NCBI GenBank assembly: GCA_021777055.1
Contig: JAIQZO010000040.1
Location: 1 to 63,144, forward strand
Reading direction: 5' to 3'
DNA: 63,144 nt
Origin: Candidatus Anammoxibacter sp.
Lineage (GTDB): Bacteria; Planctomycetota; Brocadiia; Brocadiales; Anammoxibacteraceae
Of the stretch, positions 1-10,281 are shown piece after piece. A model generated the notes under the pieces. It was not told where the DNA came from, did no database searches, and was given only the letters and a program-made list of their open reading frames with translations. Both the position numbers and the translations under genes were made by a program. Position 1 is the stretch's first letter. Every line of letters starts with the position of its first letter.

Positions 1-84
1 CCGAAGTAAAGGCTCGTTCGATTTGCATGCCTAATCCACGTCGCCAGCGTTCGTTCTGAGCCAAGATCAAACCCTTCAAAAAAT
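1..84 (-). rRNA. rrs: 16S rRNA gene, 5' end only (runs off the left edge)
   Basis: Read on the minus strand, this begins TTTGAAGGGTTTGATCTTGG and continues through the universal 27F region (GTTTGATCTTGGCTCAG) into the first variable region. The block GGATTAGGCATGCAA is the planctomycete form of the site where E. coli has CCTAACACATGCAA, so this is the main taxonomic clue in the window. Only about 84 nt lie inside the window; the remainder lies to the left. The 5' boundary is placed by analogy with E. coli position 1 and may be off by a few bases. Confidence 0.93.
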
Positions 85-714
85 TTATCTCTTGGTTTTT
101 TCTTGCTTATGTTTCAGAATTGACTACAAGCGTTATACATTTAATACTTCTAATATATAACTCTTGTGCTCGTACGTTGTATTTTTAAAGAACATTACAG
201 TAAGATATATCCACTTACTGGTTTCACTCGCAAGTCACAATCATTTGCAACTCACAGGACAGATTATAGCTTGCTATTTTTATTTAGCAAGAGAAGTTTT
301 TATTATTTTTATGCTTATGGAATTTTCGCATTAACACAACGTAAACACTTAAGTCACAGATAGTTAGAAACATAGCAAAACGGAGGCCAACAACACGTAA
401 CATGTTTATATAACTAACCTTACACCAAAAACAAAAAAACAAAAAAAATATTTCCTCATAAAAATAAGTAGTGTTTGACCAGAAACACATAAAGCGTTAT
501 TGCCATAAACTTTACAGTCTGTGATTATATAAAAGAGCTTTTTAAATGTTTACATCTTAAGATTGTTTCCAATTATTATCTAACTGCCACCTCAACATAA
601 CATGTTTTATGTAAGGAGTTTATATCTGAAATATGATTGTTGCTAATGGGATACTGGCATGATGAAATGCAAAAATTTTAGGGAAAATATAGAGGCTAAA
701 GATAATAGATGCAC
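85..714. other. intergenic leader region upstream of 16S
   Basis: About 630 bp of very AT-rich DNA between the 16S 5' end and a decayed transposase. The short open frames here (166-363 plus, 284-490 minus) have low-complexity, aromatic-rich translations without a ribosome-binding site, so I do not call them genes. The rRNA promoter should lie here, reading leftward, but no convincing -35/-10 pair stands out. Confidence 0.4.
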
Positions 715-1120
715 AAATACAAATTAGCGAGATTCCGATTAAAGACAGACGAAATATTCGCAAGAAAAACCATAAAGATCATCTGAAACGACTTTTGCCG
801 CTCAATGAAACGATTAATATCATCACGATTCTGAAAGACAAGCTCAAGCATATTTGGGACTATCGTTCTCGGACGTTGGCGAATAAAACCCTTGATGAAT
901 GGTGTCTCTTGGCAAAACAATAAATTATACAGCGGTGAATAGATTTGTAAATATGCTTCGCATATATAACTATGGAATTTCAAATCACTGTTATTACCAG
1001 AGTCATACGAGTAAACTCGAAGGAGTTAATAATAAGATCTAAGTTATCAAGAGAAAAGCATATAGGTTTCACGACGTGGGATACTTTTCGTTGAAAATCA
1101 TACAAGCCCTTGCAAACTAA
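715..1120 (+). pseudogene. decayed ISL3-family transposase (C-terminal part)
   Basis: Reading plus-strand frames across stops recovers the end of a transposase. A first block from about 715 to 921 contains IRKKNHKDHLKRLLPLNETI and ends at a TAA. After a gap and frame change, a second block (about 1000-1120) reads SHTSKLEGVNNKI, a stop, then VIKRKAYRFHDVGYFSLK. The KLEGVNNKIK / KRKAYGFHD / YFSLK sequence is characteristic of the C-terminus of ISL3 (IS204/IS1001/IS1096/IS1165) transposases. There are at least two in-frame stops and one frame change and no N-terminal half, so this is an inactive remnant. I could not define terminal inverted repeats or a target duplication. Confidence 0.75.
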
Positions 1121-1308
1121 TTGTAAGAAGAACCACATTTGTCTGTTCAAGGAAAACTATTTCGAGTATTGAATGAAAAAGATTTGAATGGTTGTAAGGT
1201 AATAGGTTTGTTAACGTTGAAAATGTTTTGAAAGGCTCTTTTATTGGAAAAAGATATATAATTGCAAAGATTAATTTGTCTATGAATATTTCTATCCAGA
1301 TTCATTAT

Positions 1309-1462
1309 TGACTATGGAGAAAAATATACTGAATGCCGTTCCTTTACCCTGCATGCTTGAGACAGTAATAGCCCCTCCATGGTTCTTAATTATTCCATGT
1401 ACAATTGAATTGCAAGGCCCATACCCGTTCCATCACCAATCTTTTTTGTTGTAATGCAAGCA
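1309..1462 (-). pseudogene. duplicated 3' fragment of the histidine-kinase gene
   Basis: On the minus strand this repeats the last ~50 codons of the large hybrid kinase whose 3' end is at 2751. It contains TTKKIGDGTGMGLAI, the G2 box of the HATPase_c domain, followed by a 5-bp AATTC duplication that shifts the frame, then NHGGAITVSS and a near-identical end. Nucleotide similarity to 2755-2900 is very high, so the copy is young. Without the rest of the ATP-binding domain it cannot be functional. Confidence 0.8.
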
Positions 1463-1956
1463 CCAATAGCTGCAACGTCATACATAAGATGGAAGTGATT
1501 AGGTTCGTTTGCTGGGTCTACCGGACGTATATTAACCCTAACTGAACCACTCTGTTGAAACCACCAAGGATCAACTACAAATGTATTGACCTCATCATCT
1601 GGAATTACACTTAGGGCCCATTCATCACTAAAGTCGACAACAAAAGTTTTGTTTAAAGAACGCTCATCTTCAGCACTAAATACGTCGGACGCACTATTAC
1701 CTATTTGTGGAACACTGAGTGATACAAAACTTCTGCCGGTTGATACATTTGGTTATATTGACCTGGTTTGCGCTATCACCTTAAACACGCAACCTGATAA
1801 CATTATTAACTCCATAGGTATCAGTAACAATCTTCACGATTTCTTTACAGACATTATCAGTTGATGAAAAAAGAATTCAACAATATCAGTAAATGAATAT
1901 GCAGGAAACAGTGTATTCTCATTTCCACGAATTATCTTTTCTTTTCTGTTTGACAT
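1457..1956 (-). pseudogene. broken gene of unknown function, fused to the kinase fragment
   Basis: An ATG at 1956 follows a good Shine-Dalgarno sequence (AAAGGAG, 6 nt before it) and opens MSNRKEKIIRGNENTLFPAY. The frame reaches a stop after about 40 codons, but coding-like peptides continue in other frames: DNVCKEIVKIVTDTYGVNN, then DVFSAEDERSLNKTFVVDFS and VRVNIRPVDPANEPNHFHLM. The last runs straight into TTKKIGDG of the kinase fragment, so two genes were joined by recombination and then decayed. I do not recognise the family. The upstream signals suggest a once-expressed gene. Confidence 0.55.
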
Positions 1957-2750
1957 AATAAACTCCTTTGAATTTTAGATAATTGAATTTTAATTATATA
2001 TACATTAATTTGTATCTGTTTAATTATTCAGATCATAATTCTGGGTTGCAACAACAATAGCCCCCTATAGCCCACTAATATTACATTATTTTTTTTGGCC
2101 TAAAAATCACCTGGGTTAATATTTGTTAGACATAATACACCACCTTTCCGGGTTAAATAGTTAAACTTAAATTATATTTATAATCATATTATGTCTTATG
2201 ATTTTTTAATGTTCTAACAATCATCCGTGTTACTGATAAAGAAAACTCTTTACGGTGTAAAACGATACTTATTTTATCAGCTAATCCTATACCATTTATT
2301 TGCACAAAATTTATATTTATTGCAACTTCATACCAGATAACGACATGTGTGGTCTAAAAGTTGATAACAGAAAGATGTTTGATTTATAGAATAGAGACAT
2401 TTTTGGGGAAAGGTGGAAAAATACCACATTTGTCCGGGCCACTATTAACAACATAGATATAGTGCGGCATAGCCGCTGCCAAACTTACAGTTGAAGATTT
2501 GTGATTATAACAAACAGATAGAGGAAAGAGATACGTTGTTGAAGAACGGAGAAAGACAAAATGTGAAGGTATAACACTAAAATTGTAACGCCGCGAAATT
2601 TAATAACACTCCCCTAAATCCACTTTTTCTAGATAGGGCTTACCCGTTAAACACCTGCGGTTATTCCCCTTTGTATAGAATATAGGAGTAGAGGTATAAA
2701 GGTATAAACAGACGGGTGAGTAATAGAAGCTAAATAGATACTTAAAATGA
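1957..2750. other. intergenic region between pseudogene and hybrid kinase
   Basis: Almost 800 bp without a supportable gene. At 2593-2640 there is a partial copy of the dispersed GCGAAAT..CCCCTAAATCC element that occurs in full at 10282-10410 and 13634-13756. The rest is AT-rich and shows nothing I can name. Confidence 0.4.
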
Positions 2751-5700
2751 CTAATTGACTATGGGGAAAAATATACTGAATTCTGATCCTTTTCCCTGCC
2801 TGCTTGAGACTGTAATAGCCCCACCATGGTTCTTAATTATGCCATGTACAATTGCAAGCCCCATACCCGTTCCATCACCAATTTTTTTTGTTGTAAAAAA
2901 AGGATCAAATATACGCTCCACAATTTCAGCCGGCATACCTATACCATTATCTACAACTTTTAACCTTACACAATTTTGCATCTGCAAACCTTCACTATCC
3001 GCAAAATCAAGATCAACATATTCCATGCCAAGCTCTACTCTCAATTTTCCACCATTCTCTTGCATTGCATATTTCGCATTTGTGCAAAGATTAATTAATA
3101 CCTGTTGTATCTGAGTAGGATCAGCCAATATTTCTCCAATTTCGAGGTCGAGATTCTGCTCCATTTCAATTGTTGTGGGCATTGACATACTTATTAATCG
3201 CAGCGTATCTTTCACTATGGATGTAATATTAAGTTGCATTTGCCCCTGTTCGCCCTGCCTGCTAAACGTCAAGATGCGTTGTATCATATTTGTCGCATTA
3301 TAAGAGGCCTTTAAAGCCTGGTCTAAATTATCCCTATTGTCGCTCTCTTCCGGTAACTCATCTCTGGTTAATTCAGTATATCCTATTATTGCCATGAGGA
3401 GGTTGTTAAAATCGTGCGCGATCCCTCCTGCCAATGTGCCAATTGACTCTAATTTCTGCTTGTTACGCAACCGTGACTCCAGTTTTATTTCTCCAGTTAT
3501 GTCATTTTTTACTGCAACAAAGTTGACTATTCTGCCAACTGCATCATACACAGGGGAAACAGTTATCCTCTCAGTAAACAGCGTGCCATCCTTTTTCCTG
3601 CTGACGATTTGCCCACTCCACACCTCTCCCAAGGCAACCCTGTTCCACATATCATAGTAAGCCGTCTGTTTCTGGTTATCACTATTAAATATGCTCATAT
3701 TCTTTCCCGCAACATCTTCAGGTTTATAACCTGTTACGCGTTCTATAGAAGGGTTGGCATAAAATATTTTACCTTTAGTATCTGTAATAACAATGCCCTC
3801 ATCAATAGACTCCATTGCAGTTACAAGCTGTTTTAGTTCTTTGTTTAATCCCTGTAAGTTCCTATAATAGACGGCGTTTTCCAGAGATATTGCCACCTGA
3901 GAGGATAACAACCTTAATGTCTCAATCCTCTCCGTAGTAAACGCGTTTGATGTTATGCTGTTTTCAAGATAAAGAATACCAACTAGCCTGGTCTGCTTAA
4001 CAATAGGCATGCATAGGGTAGATTTTGGACGGTTTCTGATTATATACGGGTCTGATATAAACATGTTATTATCAGTGGTGCCATCAAGGACAATGTGTTG
4101 TATAGTTCTCTTTACATAGTTAATCACGGAATGGGCAATATCGTCTCTTGTATCTATCGGAACTATTTTATCTATGTTCGTTGCACCGTTAATGGCACTT
4201 TCTGCTTCTATATAAAGTCGCCCTTTATGCTCAAGTATAATGTATCCCTTACAAGCTCCCGCATTTTCTATTACAATATTCATTAATTTGAAAAGGAGTT
4301 TATCCAGATCCAGGTTCTCTGATAGTGTTTGTGACGCCTTTAATATTGACGCCATATCTAAAGATGTCAGCTGATTTGCCACTTGTACATTTGTGTTTTC
4401 ATATCCTTTGCTTTTTATCGACTCTGGCACCAGATCCAGTTGCGGATAACTCTCTTCCAGGTCGTGCAGTTTTCCTGTTGCTCCCCATTTTTGATAACAG
4501 TCATAAGCCTCCTTCATGTAAATTTTAGCAATTCTATCTTTCCCTCTAGCCAAATAGAACTTTGCGGCAAGCTCATTGGCAATGGCCTCATTTTGGGTAT
4601 ATTCGTTCTCATGGGCAGATGCAATCGCTTGATCATACAGCCCCATGGCATTGTAATCTTTACCTGCTATGCGTGCCATTTCTGCAGAAATTAGAAGATA
4701 TTTGTGTAGAAAATTCTCAGGGCAGATCACCGATAACATTTTAAGTTTCTCTCGCCCTTTGAGCATGGTCTTCCAATACATTTTTTTCTTCTTCGCAGTG
4801 GAAGTTGGATAGATAGCAGCAAGGGTTAAGGGGTAAAACAGGTATGGAAGAAAATTCTGCGCAATACTCAGGTTACGCTTTTGCGTCTTACATGACTCCA
4901 ATGCCATATTCAGAGCAATAGAATAGTTTCCAAATAGAAACGCCATCATTAATTTGATACCGAAAAAAAAATCAATTGCGGCAGACATATTTTTGTCATT
5001 CATCTGTTTAAGAAAATCATCTTCTACAAAAACATTACTATTAAAACTATAGGTGTCTGTTCCAGTTCCTTGTAAATGCGAAATCAGTTTCTGTGATAAA
5101 ATATAGCCACATATAATCTCCGGATTGTTTAATCTTTTTATAAAACTTGCAAATTTAGTAGTTGTGTCAAATATATTACGAAGATTATCACCTTTAACTA
5201 TCATGCAGGTAAAAATATTAAATACGCAATATCCTGAAAACAGCAGATCACCATCTTCTAAACCATATTGAAATCCCATCCTCAGGTAATCTAAACTTAT
5301 CTTTACATGTCTGTTCCAATGGCTAATTAATGCACCAAACACATAATAAAGCTTCGCTCTCAATTGGTTATTGGCAAGTTGCTCATTAAGGGCTAAAGCC
5401 AATTTACCAAATTTATACCCGGATCTAATGTCTTTAACAAACACTCTTGTCGTTGGTCCGTAAATATCATGCAACACCATAGAAATAATTACAAATCCAT
5501 AACAAGCATATGCATCAGGACTACCCATTAAGTTTCCATATCTTAATGAATAATTGAACATTTTTAATATTATCAGAGTAGCTAAGTCAATGTTCAGGAA
5601 ATAAGCAGGAGGAATATTATGTATAAAAAGTTCCAGCGTCGTATTTTTTTCAGTATCATAAATTATTGGTACGTTTAGTAAATCCTCTATTTTATATTTC

Positions 5701-8468
5701 CTTAAATGCCAGCGTGCCTTTATGAACTCTCTTATCACCACCCATTTACCCGGTGAATCAGACAGTTTTATCCCTAACATGTACAATCCTTTTACTCCCA
5801 ACCTGATAGCCTCAATATACATTGCCTGATTAGTATATAAATCTATCCGAATCATATACGCTCTTGCTTTTTCTATATTTGTCTTCGCTTTTCTAATAAT
5901 GTAATCAAATTGAGTCTCCGCTTCTTCAAAATTGCCGTTAAGGTATTCACATTCAGCACACGCCATAAAGAGTTCAAAGGCAAGATCATAATTAACCAGC
6001 CAGCACTCTTCCCTTAACAACCCCATCCCGGTCTTTAAGTAATTTAATGCTGGCCCATATGCGGTTGCGGCCTTTGCCTTTTTTCCTGCTATCAGATTTA
6101 ACCAGGCAACGTAATACATCTCTTCATGATCCGTTACAAGAGCAATTCCATGATTAATCTGGTCCACAATAGAGAATATATTGTTTTCTAATTCCTTTGA
6201 TAGCTTGTGAATATTAGGCTCCGTATCGTACTCTCCATGCCTGAAGCCTTCGGTTTCACTATCTCTTCCAGATACAACATTGGCCAGTCTATACATTAAC
6301 CGTCCTATCTTGTAGTGTAATACGGATTTATTCTTATCCGGTATAAGATTATATGCTGCCTCCTGTATACGATCGTGCAAAAAGCTGTAACTGTTCTCAG
6401 TAAAAACGATAAAGCCCCTATTAATTGCTTGGGATATGGATTTAAAGGTATCTTCTTCGGTCTTTTCATTAACAGCGGACAATATACTAAGATCAAATCT
6501 ACTTCCAATACATGCCGCCAACGTTAACACTCTCTTCGTTTCTGCTGAGAGGCGATTGAGTTTACAACTCATTAGATCTACAACATTATCGCTGGCTTGC
6601 ATTTGATTGACCTTTTCTATGTCCCAACACCATTTAAAACTTAAAACCTTTGACGAATCGGAAACCCCTGTTACATTTTGCTTTTTGTACTCATTCACTT
6701 TACGTATTAGAAGCTTCTCTTCATAGAGCACCTTTAAAAACTGCTTTATAAAGAAGGGATTCCCATCTGTTTTCTTACAAACCAATTTGGACAAAGAACT
6801 GCACTTTCCCATATCGCAATTTAAAGTGTCTGCAATCAGTTCATTTACGCTTTTTTCCTCTAATGGATTAAGTGATATGCGGTGAATAATTGATCTCAAT
6901 TCTCCAGGTTGTAAAAATTTATTGCTCTCTTTGTCTGTCAGTTCACCTAATGTAATCATCAACGGATGGGAAGAATCAACTTCATTATCTCGATAAGCTC
7001 CAATCAAAAGCAGGTGACCAATTTCATCACTCTCCATCAAGAGTTTTATCAATTGCAAACTGGATAAATCGCACCACTGTAAATCATCTAAAAAGATCAC
7101 AAGTGGATACTCCTTTTTAGTAAACACTTTAATGAAGTCTTCAAATACCATGTTAAACCTGTTTTGAGATTCTGCTGAACTTAACTGATTTAAAGGGGGT
7201 TGTTTGCCTGTAAGTAATTCAAGTTCCGAAATGACATCTATAATTACCTGGCCATTATGACCTAAGGCGTTTAAAATATCTTCTTGCCATTTAGAGATCA
7301 TATCCTCACTTTCAGTCAACAGCTGCTTAACAAGTTCACCAAAGGCTTGTGTAATTGCAGAATAAGGAATATCCTTCTTTAATTGTTCATATTTGCCTTT
7401 AATAAAATATCCCTTCTTTTGGACTATAGGTCTATTTATTTCATGAACAAGCGCCGATTTACCAATCCCGGAGTACCCTTTAACAAGCACCATCTCTACA
7501 CTACCTCGACTTACTACCCTGTCAAAAGCACTTATTAAAGACTCTACCTCATCTTCCCGTCCATAAAGTTTTTGAGAAATTTGAAATGTCTTTGGAATAT
7601 CGCGCCTACCAATGGTAAATGCCTCTATTTTATTACTCTCTTTCAATTGGTAGCGGCAATTCTCAATATCTGCTTCAAGTCCCTCGCCACTTTGATACCT
7701 ATCATCACTGTTCTTGGTGATCAACCTCATAATGATGTCAGATACCACACATGGAATGCCACTGTTTATCTCGGACGGATAGCTTGGATTAACGGCAATA
7801 TGGTTGTGTATAACCTCCATGGGATCATTTGATATAAATGGTAGTTCACCTGTTACCATTTTATAGAACGTGATACCCAGGGAGTAGAAATCGCTCCTAT
7901 AATCCATTTCTCTATTCATCCTTCCGGTCTGTTCAGGGGAGATAAATGGTAAAACATTCGCTATAAACTCTTTTTTATAGATTTGCTCTTTTTCATTAGG
8001 TAGACGAAAAAGCAGTCTAATGTTCGAAAGTTTTATCTGATGGAGTTTATTACTGATGAGTATGTTATTTGGTCTGATAGATGAATGGATAATCCCTTTG
8101 TCGTGGATAGCAGTTACAGCCTTTGCTAACTGGCCAGCTATTTCTAGGAAAGTTTCTATTTTAAGCAGTTTGTTATCCTGGAATTGATGAAGTGTAATCG
8201 ATTCAATCTTTTCAAAGATTAAACAAATTTCATCCCTGAACTCAACAATATCATAAGCCTTTTCAACAAAATCACACTCCGCTTTTTGAATAGACATATG
8301 AACATGTTTAAGTTCTAATGCTTCAACGGCCGAAACCGCAGTACGTTTAAAGATCCTAAATATTAAAGATCTTCGATTTTCTGTTGCGTTCTGATACCCC
8401 AGGTAAATTGAACAATATTTTGTCTCGTTTAGTTTCTTCGTTATTGTGTAACCGGGAATCTTGTTCAT
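2751..8468 (-). CDS. hybrid sensor: degenerate Ser/Thr kinase - AAA ATPase - GAF - PAS - histidine kinase
   Basis: A 1905-residue cytosolic signalling protein. Residues 1-270 have a protein-kinase fold (ending RSDFYSLGITFYKMVTGELP), but the HRD site reads H128-S-S and DFG reads S148-N-I, so it is probably a pseudokinase. Residues 300-560 form an AAA/STAND-type ATPase with Walker A GYSGIGKS (331-338) and Walker B VIFLDDLQW. A long helical, TPR-like middle follows, then GAF, PAS (GIVITDTKGKIFYANPS) and a histidine kinase with H-box GGIAHDFNNLL, N-box NLCTNAKYAM, G1 VVDNGIGMP and G2 GDGTGMGLAI. The architecture matches the known family of kinase-AAA-GAF-histidine-kinase multi-sensors. No response regulator adjoins it; its partner is unknown. 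The histidine-kinase half looks intact. It has no signal peptide or membrane segment. Confidence 0.9.
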   Translation of the reverse strand: MNKIPGYTITKKLNETKYCSIYLGYQNATENRRSLIFRIFKRTAVSAVEALELKHVHMSIQKAECDFVEKAYDIVEFRDEICLIFEKIESITLHQFQDNKLLKIETFLEIAGQLAKAVTAIHDKGIIHSSIRPNNILISNKLHQIKLSNIRLLFRLPNEKEQIYKKEFIANVLPFISPEQTGRMNREMDYRSDFYSLGITFYKMVTGELPFISNDPMEVIHNHIAVNPSYPSEINSGIPCVVSDIIMRLITKNSDDRYQSGEGLEADIENCRYQLKESNKIEAFTIGRRDIPKTFQISQKLYGREDEVESLISAFDRVVSRGSVEMVLVKGYSGIGKSALVHEINRPIVQKKGYFIKGKYEQLKKDIPYSAITQAFGELVKQLLTESEDMISKWQEDILNALGHNGQVIIDVISELELLTGKQPPLNQLSSAESQNRFNMVFEDFIKVFTKKEYPLVIFLDDLQWCDLSSLQLIKLLMESDEIGHLLLIGAYRDNEVDSSHPLMITLGELTDKESNKFLQPGELRSIIHRISLNPLEEKSVNELIADTLNCDMGKCSSLSKLVCKKTDGNPFFIKQFLKVLYEEKLLIRKVNEYKKQNVTGVSDSSKVLSFKWCWDIEKVNQMQASDNVVDLMSCKLNRLSAETKRVLTLAACIGSRFDLSILSAVNEKTEEDTFKSISQAINRGFIVFTENSYSFLHDRIQEAAYNLIPDKNKSVLHYKIGRLMYRLANVVSGRDSETEGFRHGEYDTEPNIHKLSKELENNIFSIVDQINHGIALVTDHEEMYYVAWLNLIAGKKAKAATAYGPALNYLKTGMGLLREECWLVNYDLAFELFMACAECEYLNGNFEEAETQFDYIIRKAKTNIEKARAYMIRIDLYTNQAMYIEAIRLGVKGLYMLGIKLSDSPGKWVVIREFIKARWHLRKYKIEDLLNVPIIYDTEKNTTLELFIHNIPPAYFLNIDLATLIILKMFNYSLRYGNLMGSPDAYACYGFVIISMVLHDIYGPTTRVFVKDIRSGYKFGKLALALNEQLANNQLRAKLYYVFGALISHWNRHVKISLDYLRMGFQYGLEDGDLLFSGYCVFNIFTCMIVKGDNLRNIFDTTTKFASFIKRLNNPEIICGYILSQKLISHLQGTGTDTYSFNSNVFVEDDFLKQMNDKNMSAAIDFFFGIKLMMAFLFGNYSIALNMALESCKTQKRNLSIAQNFLPYLFYPLTLAAIYPTSTAKKKKMYWKTMLKGREKLKMLSVICPENFLHKYLLISAEMARIAGKDYNAMGLYDQAIASAHENEYTQNEAIANELAAKFYLARGKDRIAKIYMKEAYDCYQKWGATGKLHDLEESYPQLDLVPESIKSKGYENTNVQVANQLTSLDMASILKASQTLSENLDLDKLLFKLMNIVIENAGACKGYIILEHKGRLYIEAESAINGATNIDKIVPIDTRDDIAHSVINYVKRTIQHIVLDGTTDNNMFISDPYIIRNRPKSTLCMPIVKQTRLVGILYLENSITSNAFTTERIETLRLLSSQVAISLENAVYYRNLQGLNKELKQLVTAMESIDEGIVITDTKGKIFYANPSIERVTGYKPEDVAGKNMSIFNSDNQKQTAYYDMWNRVALGEVWSGQIVSRKKDGTLFTERITVSPVYDAVGRIVNFVAVKNDITGEIKLESRLRNKQKLESIGTLAGGIAHDFNNLLMAIIGYTELTRDELPEESDNRDNLDQALKASYNATNMIQRILTFSRQGEQGQMQLNITSIVKDTLRLISMSMPTTIEMEQNLDLEIGEILADPTQIQQVLINLCTNAKYAMQENGGKLRVELGMEYVDLDFADSEGLQMQNCVRLKVVDNGIGMPAEIVERIFDPFFTTKKIGDGTGMGLAIVHGIIKNHGGAITVSSRQGKGSEFSIFFPIVN

Positions 8469-8662
8469 TTCAAGTAATGGTAATCTTCACACGTTGTTAT
8501 TGACAAATCTTTTCATTCTTCGACATTTTACATTTCCGACTTAGAAGAAATCTGGTTGTTTGAAGAAATTTTACCATTCTATTCCTGGTATTACAAGGAA
8601 CTGAGCAACATAAACCTGGACTACAAGTTTATTACAAAGACTAGAGATAACGCCTATTAAAG

Positions 8663-8700
8663 ATAGGGTGCTCCCGGGCAAAAGCACAGGAACACCCTAT
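8663..8700 (-). terminator. stem-loop terminator of the first secreted paralog
   Basis: ATAGGGTGCTCC and GGAACACCCTAT form a 12-bp stem with one mismatch around a 14-nt loop, about 130 nt beyond the stop codon at 8830. The two sister genes have similarly placed hairpins. The T-run is weak on the minus strand, so transcript-end stabilisation is as likely as strict rho-independent termination. The remainder of the 8469-8829 gap holds a second partial copy of the arm (GGAACACTCTATAAG near 8752-8766) and nothing else I can name. Confidence 0.55.
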
Positions 8701-8829
8701 AATATTTTAATATTTTTTTACTTTATACATATTCGATAACTAAACTCCAAGGAACACTCTATAAGAATTCAATATCAAATAAAACACAGCAAAAGAATTA
8801 ATACCCCTAATCTTTGCAAATCAGATATT

Positions 8830-10053
8830 TTACGGAAGAAATAGAGTAGTCCCACTAGTATTTCTACCATTGTCCCCATCCCCAAATGTTAATTCATCTG
8901 ACTTGGCGGGATCTATACCACCTTCCGGACGGCAAGTCACTTTATAATTGGCATAATCTGATTTATCAATACTATCAGAACTTGCAGAAAGAATTTCTAC
9001 CCATAAAGAGTCTTCATGGACATTGGAATCTGCCTGTTCAGTATAAAGTTCATCTAGGTCTGATTGTATCCCACCTTTGTCAATCGGTTCAACATCTCCC
9101 TCCGGGTTGTGACCAGCATCAGGAGCAAAAAGTTCGTCTGGACTATCATATTTTGAAACCGGTTTACCTGGTTTCTCACGGATAGGATCAGGGACTTCAC
9201 CTACCATAAATTTCTGCTGATACGTTTTTATATATAAATCACCTTGCCTGTCTGACTCTTCCATTTCCAGTTCTATTGGTGCAGATACCTGACCGAAAAC
9301 CGAACGGAAACGTGATGAAAAAATTCCCTCTGTATCGGCAACATAAGTTACATATGCAGTTACCTTAGACGGACAAGAGGTCGGCTCATCTTCATGGAGC
9401 ATATCTAACGTAACGGAGATTACATGTGCATCTCGAGGAGTACGAGTGGGGCCACTGTCATCAATTTCAAGGGCCATGGCCATGCATGTTAATTCGACTA
9501 CACGTTTACCTGGGAGCCCATGAAGTCCAGCATAATCATACTCTATGCTATAATCAAGTTTAGGGGTGACATCGATAAGAATTGTATGGTCTTCTGAAAA
9601 GATTTCATCATTTGTATATCCTTGATTACGTAAGTCGTCAGCCAACTTATTACAATCATTTACTGCCCGAAAACTGTAATCAGCTTCAATCTCAACACTC
9701 TGAATCACCTCATTAACATAACCAAGTCCATCATCCTCGTAAACCTTTATATATCCACTGCCCTTATGATCGAAATCCGTCGCACCAGGAACTGCAACAG
9801 GGTTAGTATATAACCATGTTGACCAGTTATGAATCTCCCCTAGAAGCCCGGCCTCAATATGAACATCAACAACGGCAGAAATAGTGGACTGCCCACTAAC
9901 ATTCTTTGTGTAATTGAAACCATCACCACTTATTACGGCCAGATTCTCAACAGGAAAAGAGCTTATTTTAAGGTCCGTACAAAGCTTCGCATATGCCCTG
10001 TTCGTAAATAATAATGCAACTATTCCAATTAAGACCCAAATTTTTCTTTTCAT
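8830..10053 (-). CDS. secreted protein of unknown family, paralog 1 of 3
   Basis: Exported protein of 407 residues. I use the ATG at 10053 (MKRKIWVLIGIVALLFTNRAYA), because GGAGAG lies just before it and the sister proteins start the same way; an upstream in-frame TTG (10068) overlaps that ribosome-binding site. The Sec signal peptide is cleaved about after TNRAYA. The mature protein looks beta-rich. It shares with the paralogs the blocks NLAVIS, NYTKNVS, STISAVVDV, NWSTWL, NKLADDLRNQGYTNDEIFSE and FRSVFGQVS, plus a few Cys. The C-terminal quarter is Asp/Glu/Pro-rich and the most divergent. No catalytic or binding motif is recognisable. Location, copy number and terminators suggest an abundant cell-surface or S-layer-associated component; that is inference. 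Confidence 0.85.
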   Translation of the reverse strand: MKRKIWVLIGIVALLFTNRAYAKLCTDLKISSFPVENLAVISGDGFNYTKNVSGQSTISAVVDVHIEAGLLGEIHNWSTWLYTNPVAVPGATDFDHKGSGYIKVYEDDGLGYVNEVIQSVEIEADYSFRAVNDCNKLADDLRNQGYTNDEIFSEDHTILIDVTPKLDYSIEYDYAGLHGLPGKRVVELTCMAMALEIDDSGPTRTPRDAHVISVTLDMLHEDEPTSCPSKVTAYVTYVADTEGIFSSRFRSVFGQVSAPIELEMEESDRQGDLYIKTYQQKFMVGEVPDPIREKPGKPVSKYDSPDELFAPDAGHNPEGDVEPIDKGGIQSDLDELYTEQADSNVHEDSLWVEILSASSDSIDKSDYANYKVTCRPEGGIDPAKSDELTFGDGDNGRNTSGTTLFLP

Positions 10054-10210
10054 AATTTTTCTCTCCAAGATATAAACGTAAAATATTTAAATAATTATTA
10101 CTATAATTGAACATTTCAAATGCCTACTACATGAATATTGATTAATAGGCATATTCGGACTAAGACATTTACAACCATTGATCTTTATACATAACTATCC
10201 TCCTTTCAAA
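10054..10210 (-). promoter_or_regulatory. conserved 5' leader with hairpin, paralog 1
   Basis: The stretch upstream of the start codon is conserved in all three paralogs. It contains an AT-rich block (AAATATTTAAATAATTATTA on the plus strand) and an inverted repeat, ATGCCTA (10120-10126) with TAGGCAT (10146-10152), around a loop containing the invariant GAATATTGATTAA. In the second copy the same arms are at 12669-12698. In the third the arms changed to CCCGTTAA/TTAACAGG, which keeps pairing and supports a transcribed structure. Its role is unknown; messenger stability or translational control is plausible. Confidence 0.4.
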
Positions 10211-10281
10211 CCTAGCTCGTTAGAAATTACTTTGTTAGAAATTAATCTAAAGAATATCTAGTGAAAATTTGTAACTGTTTA

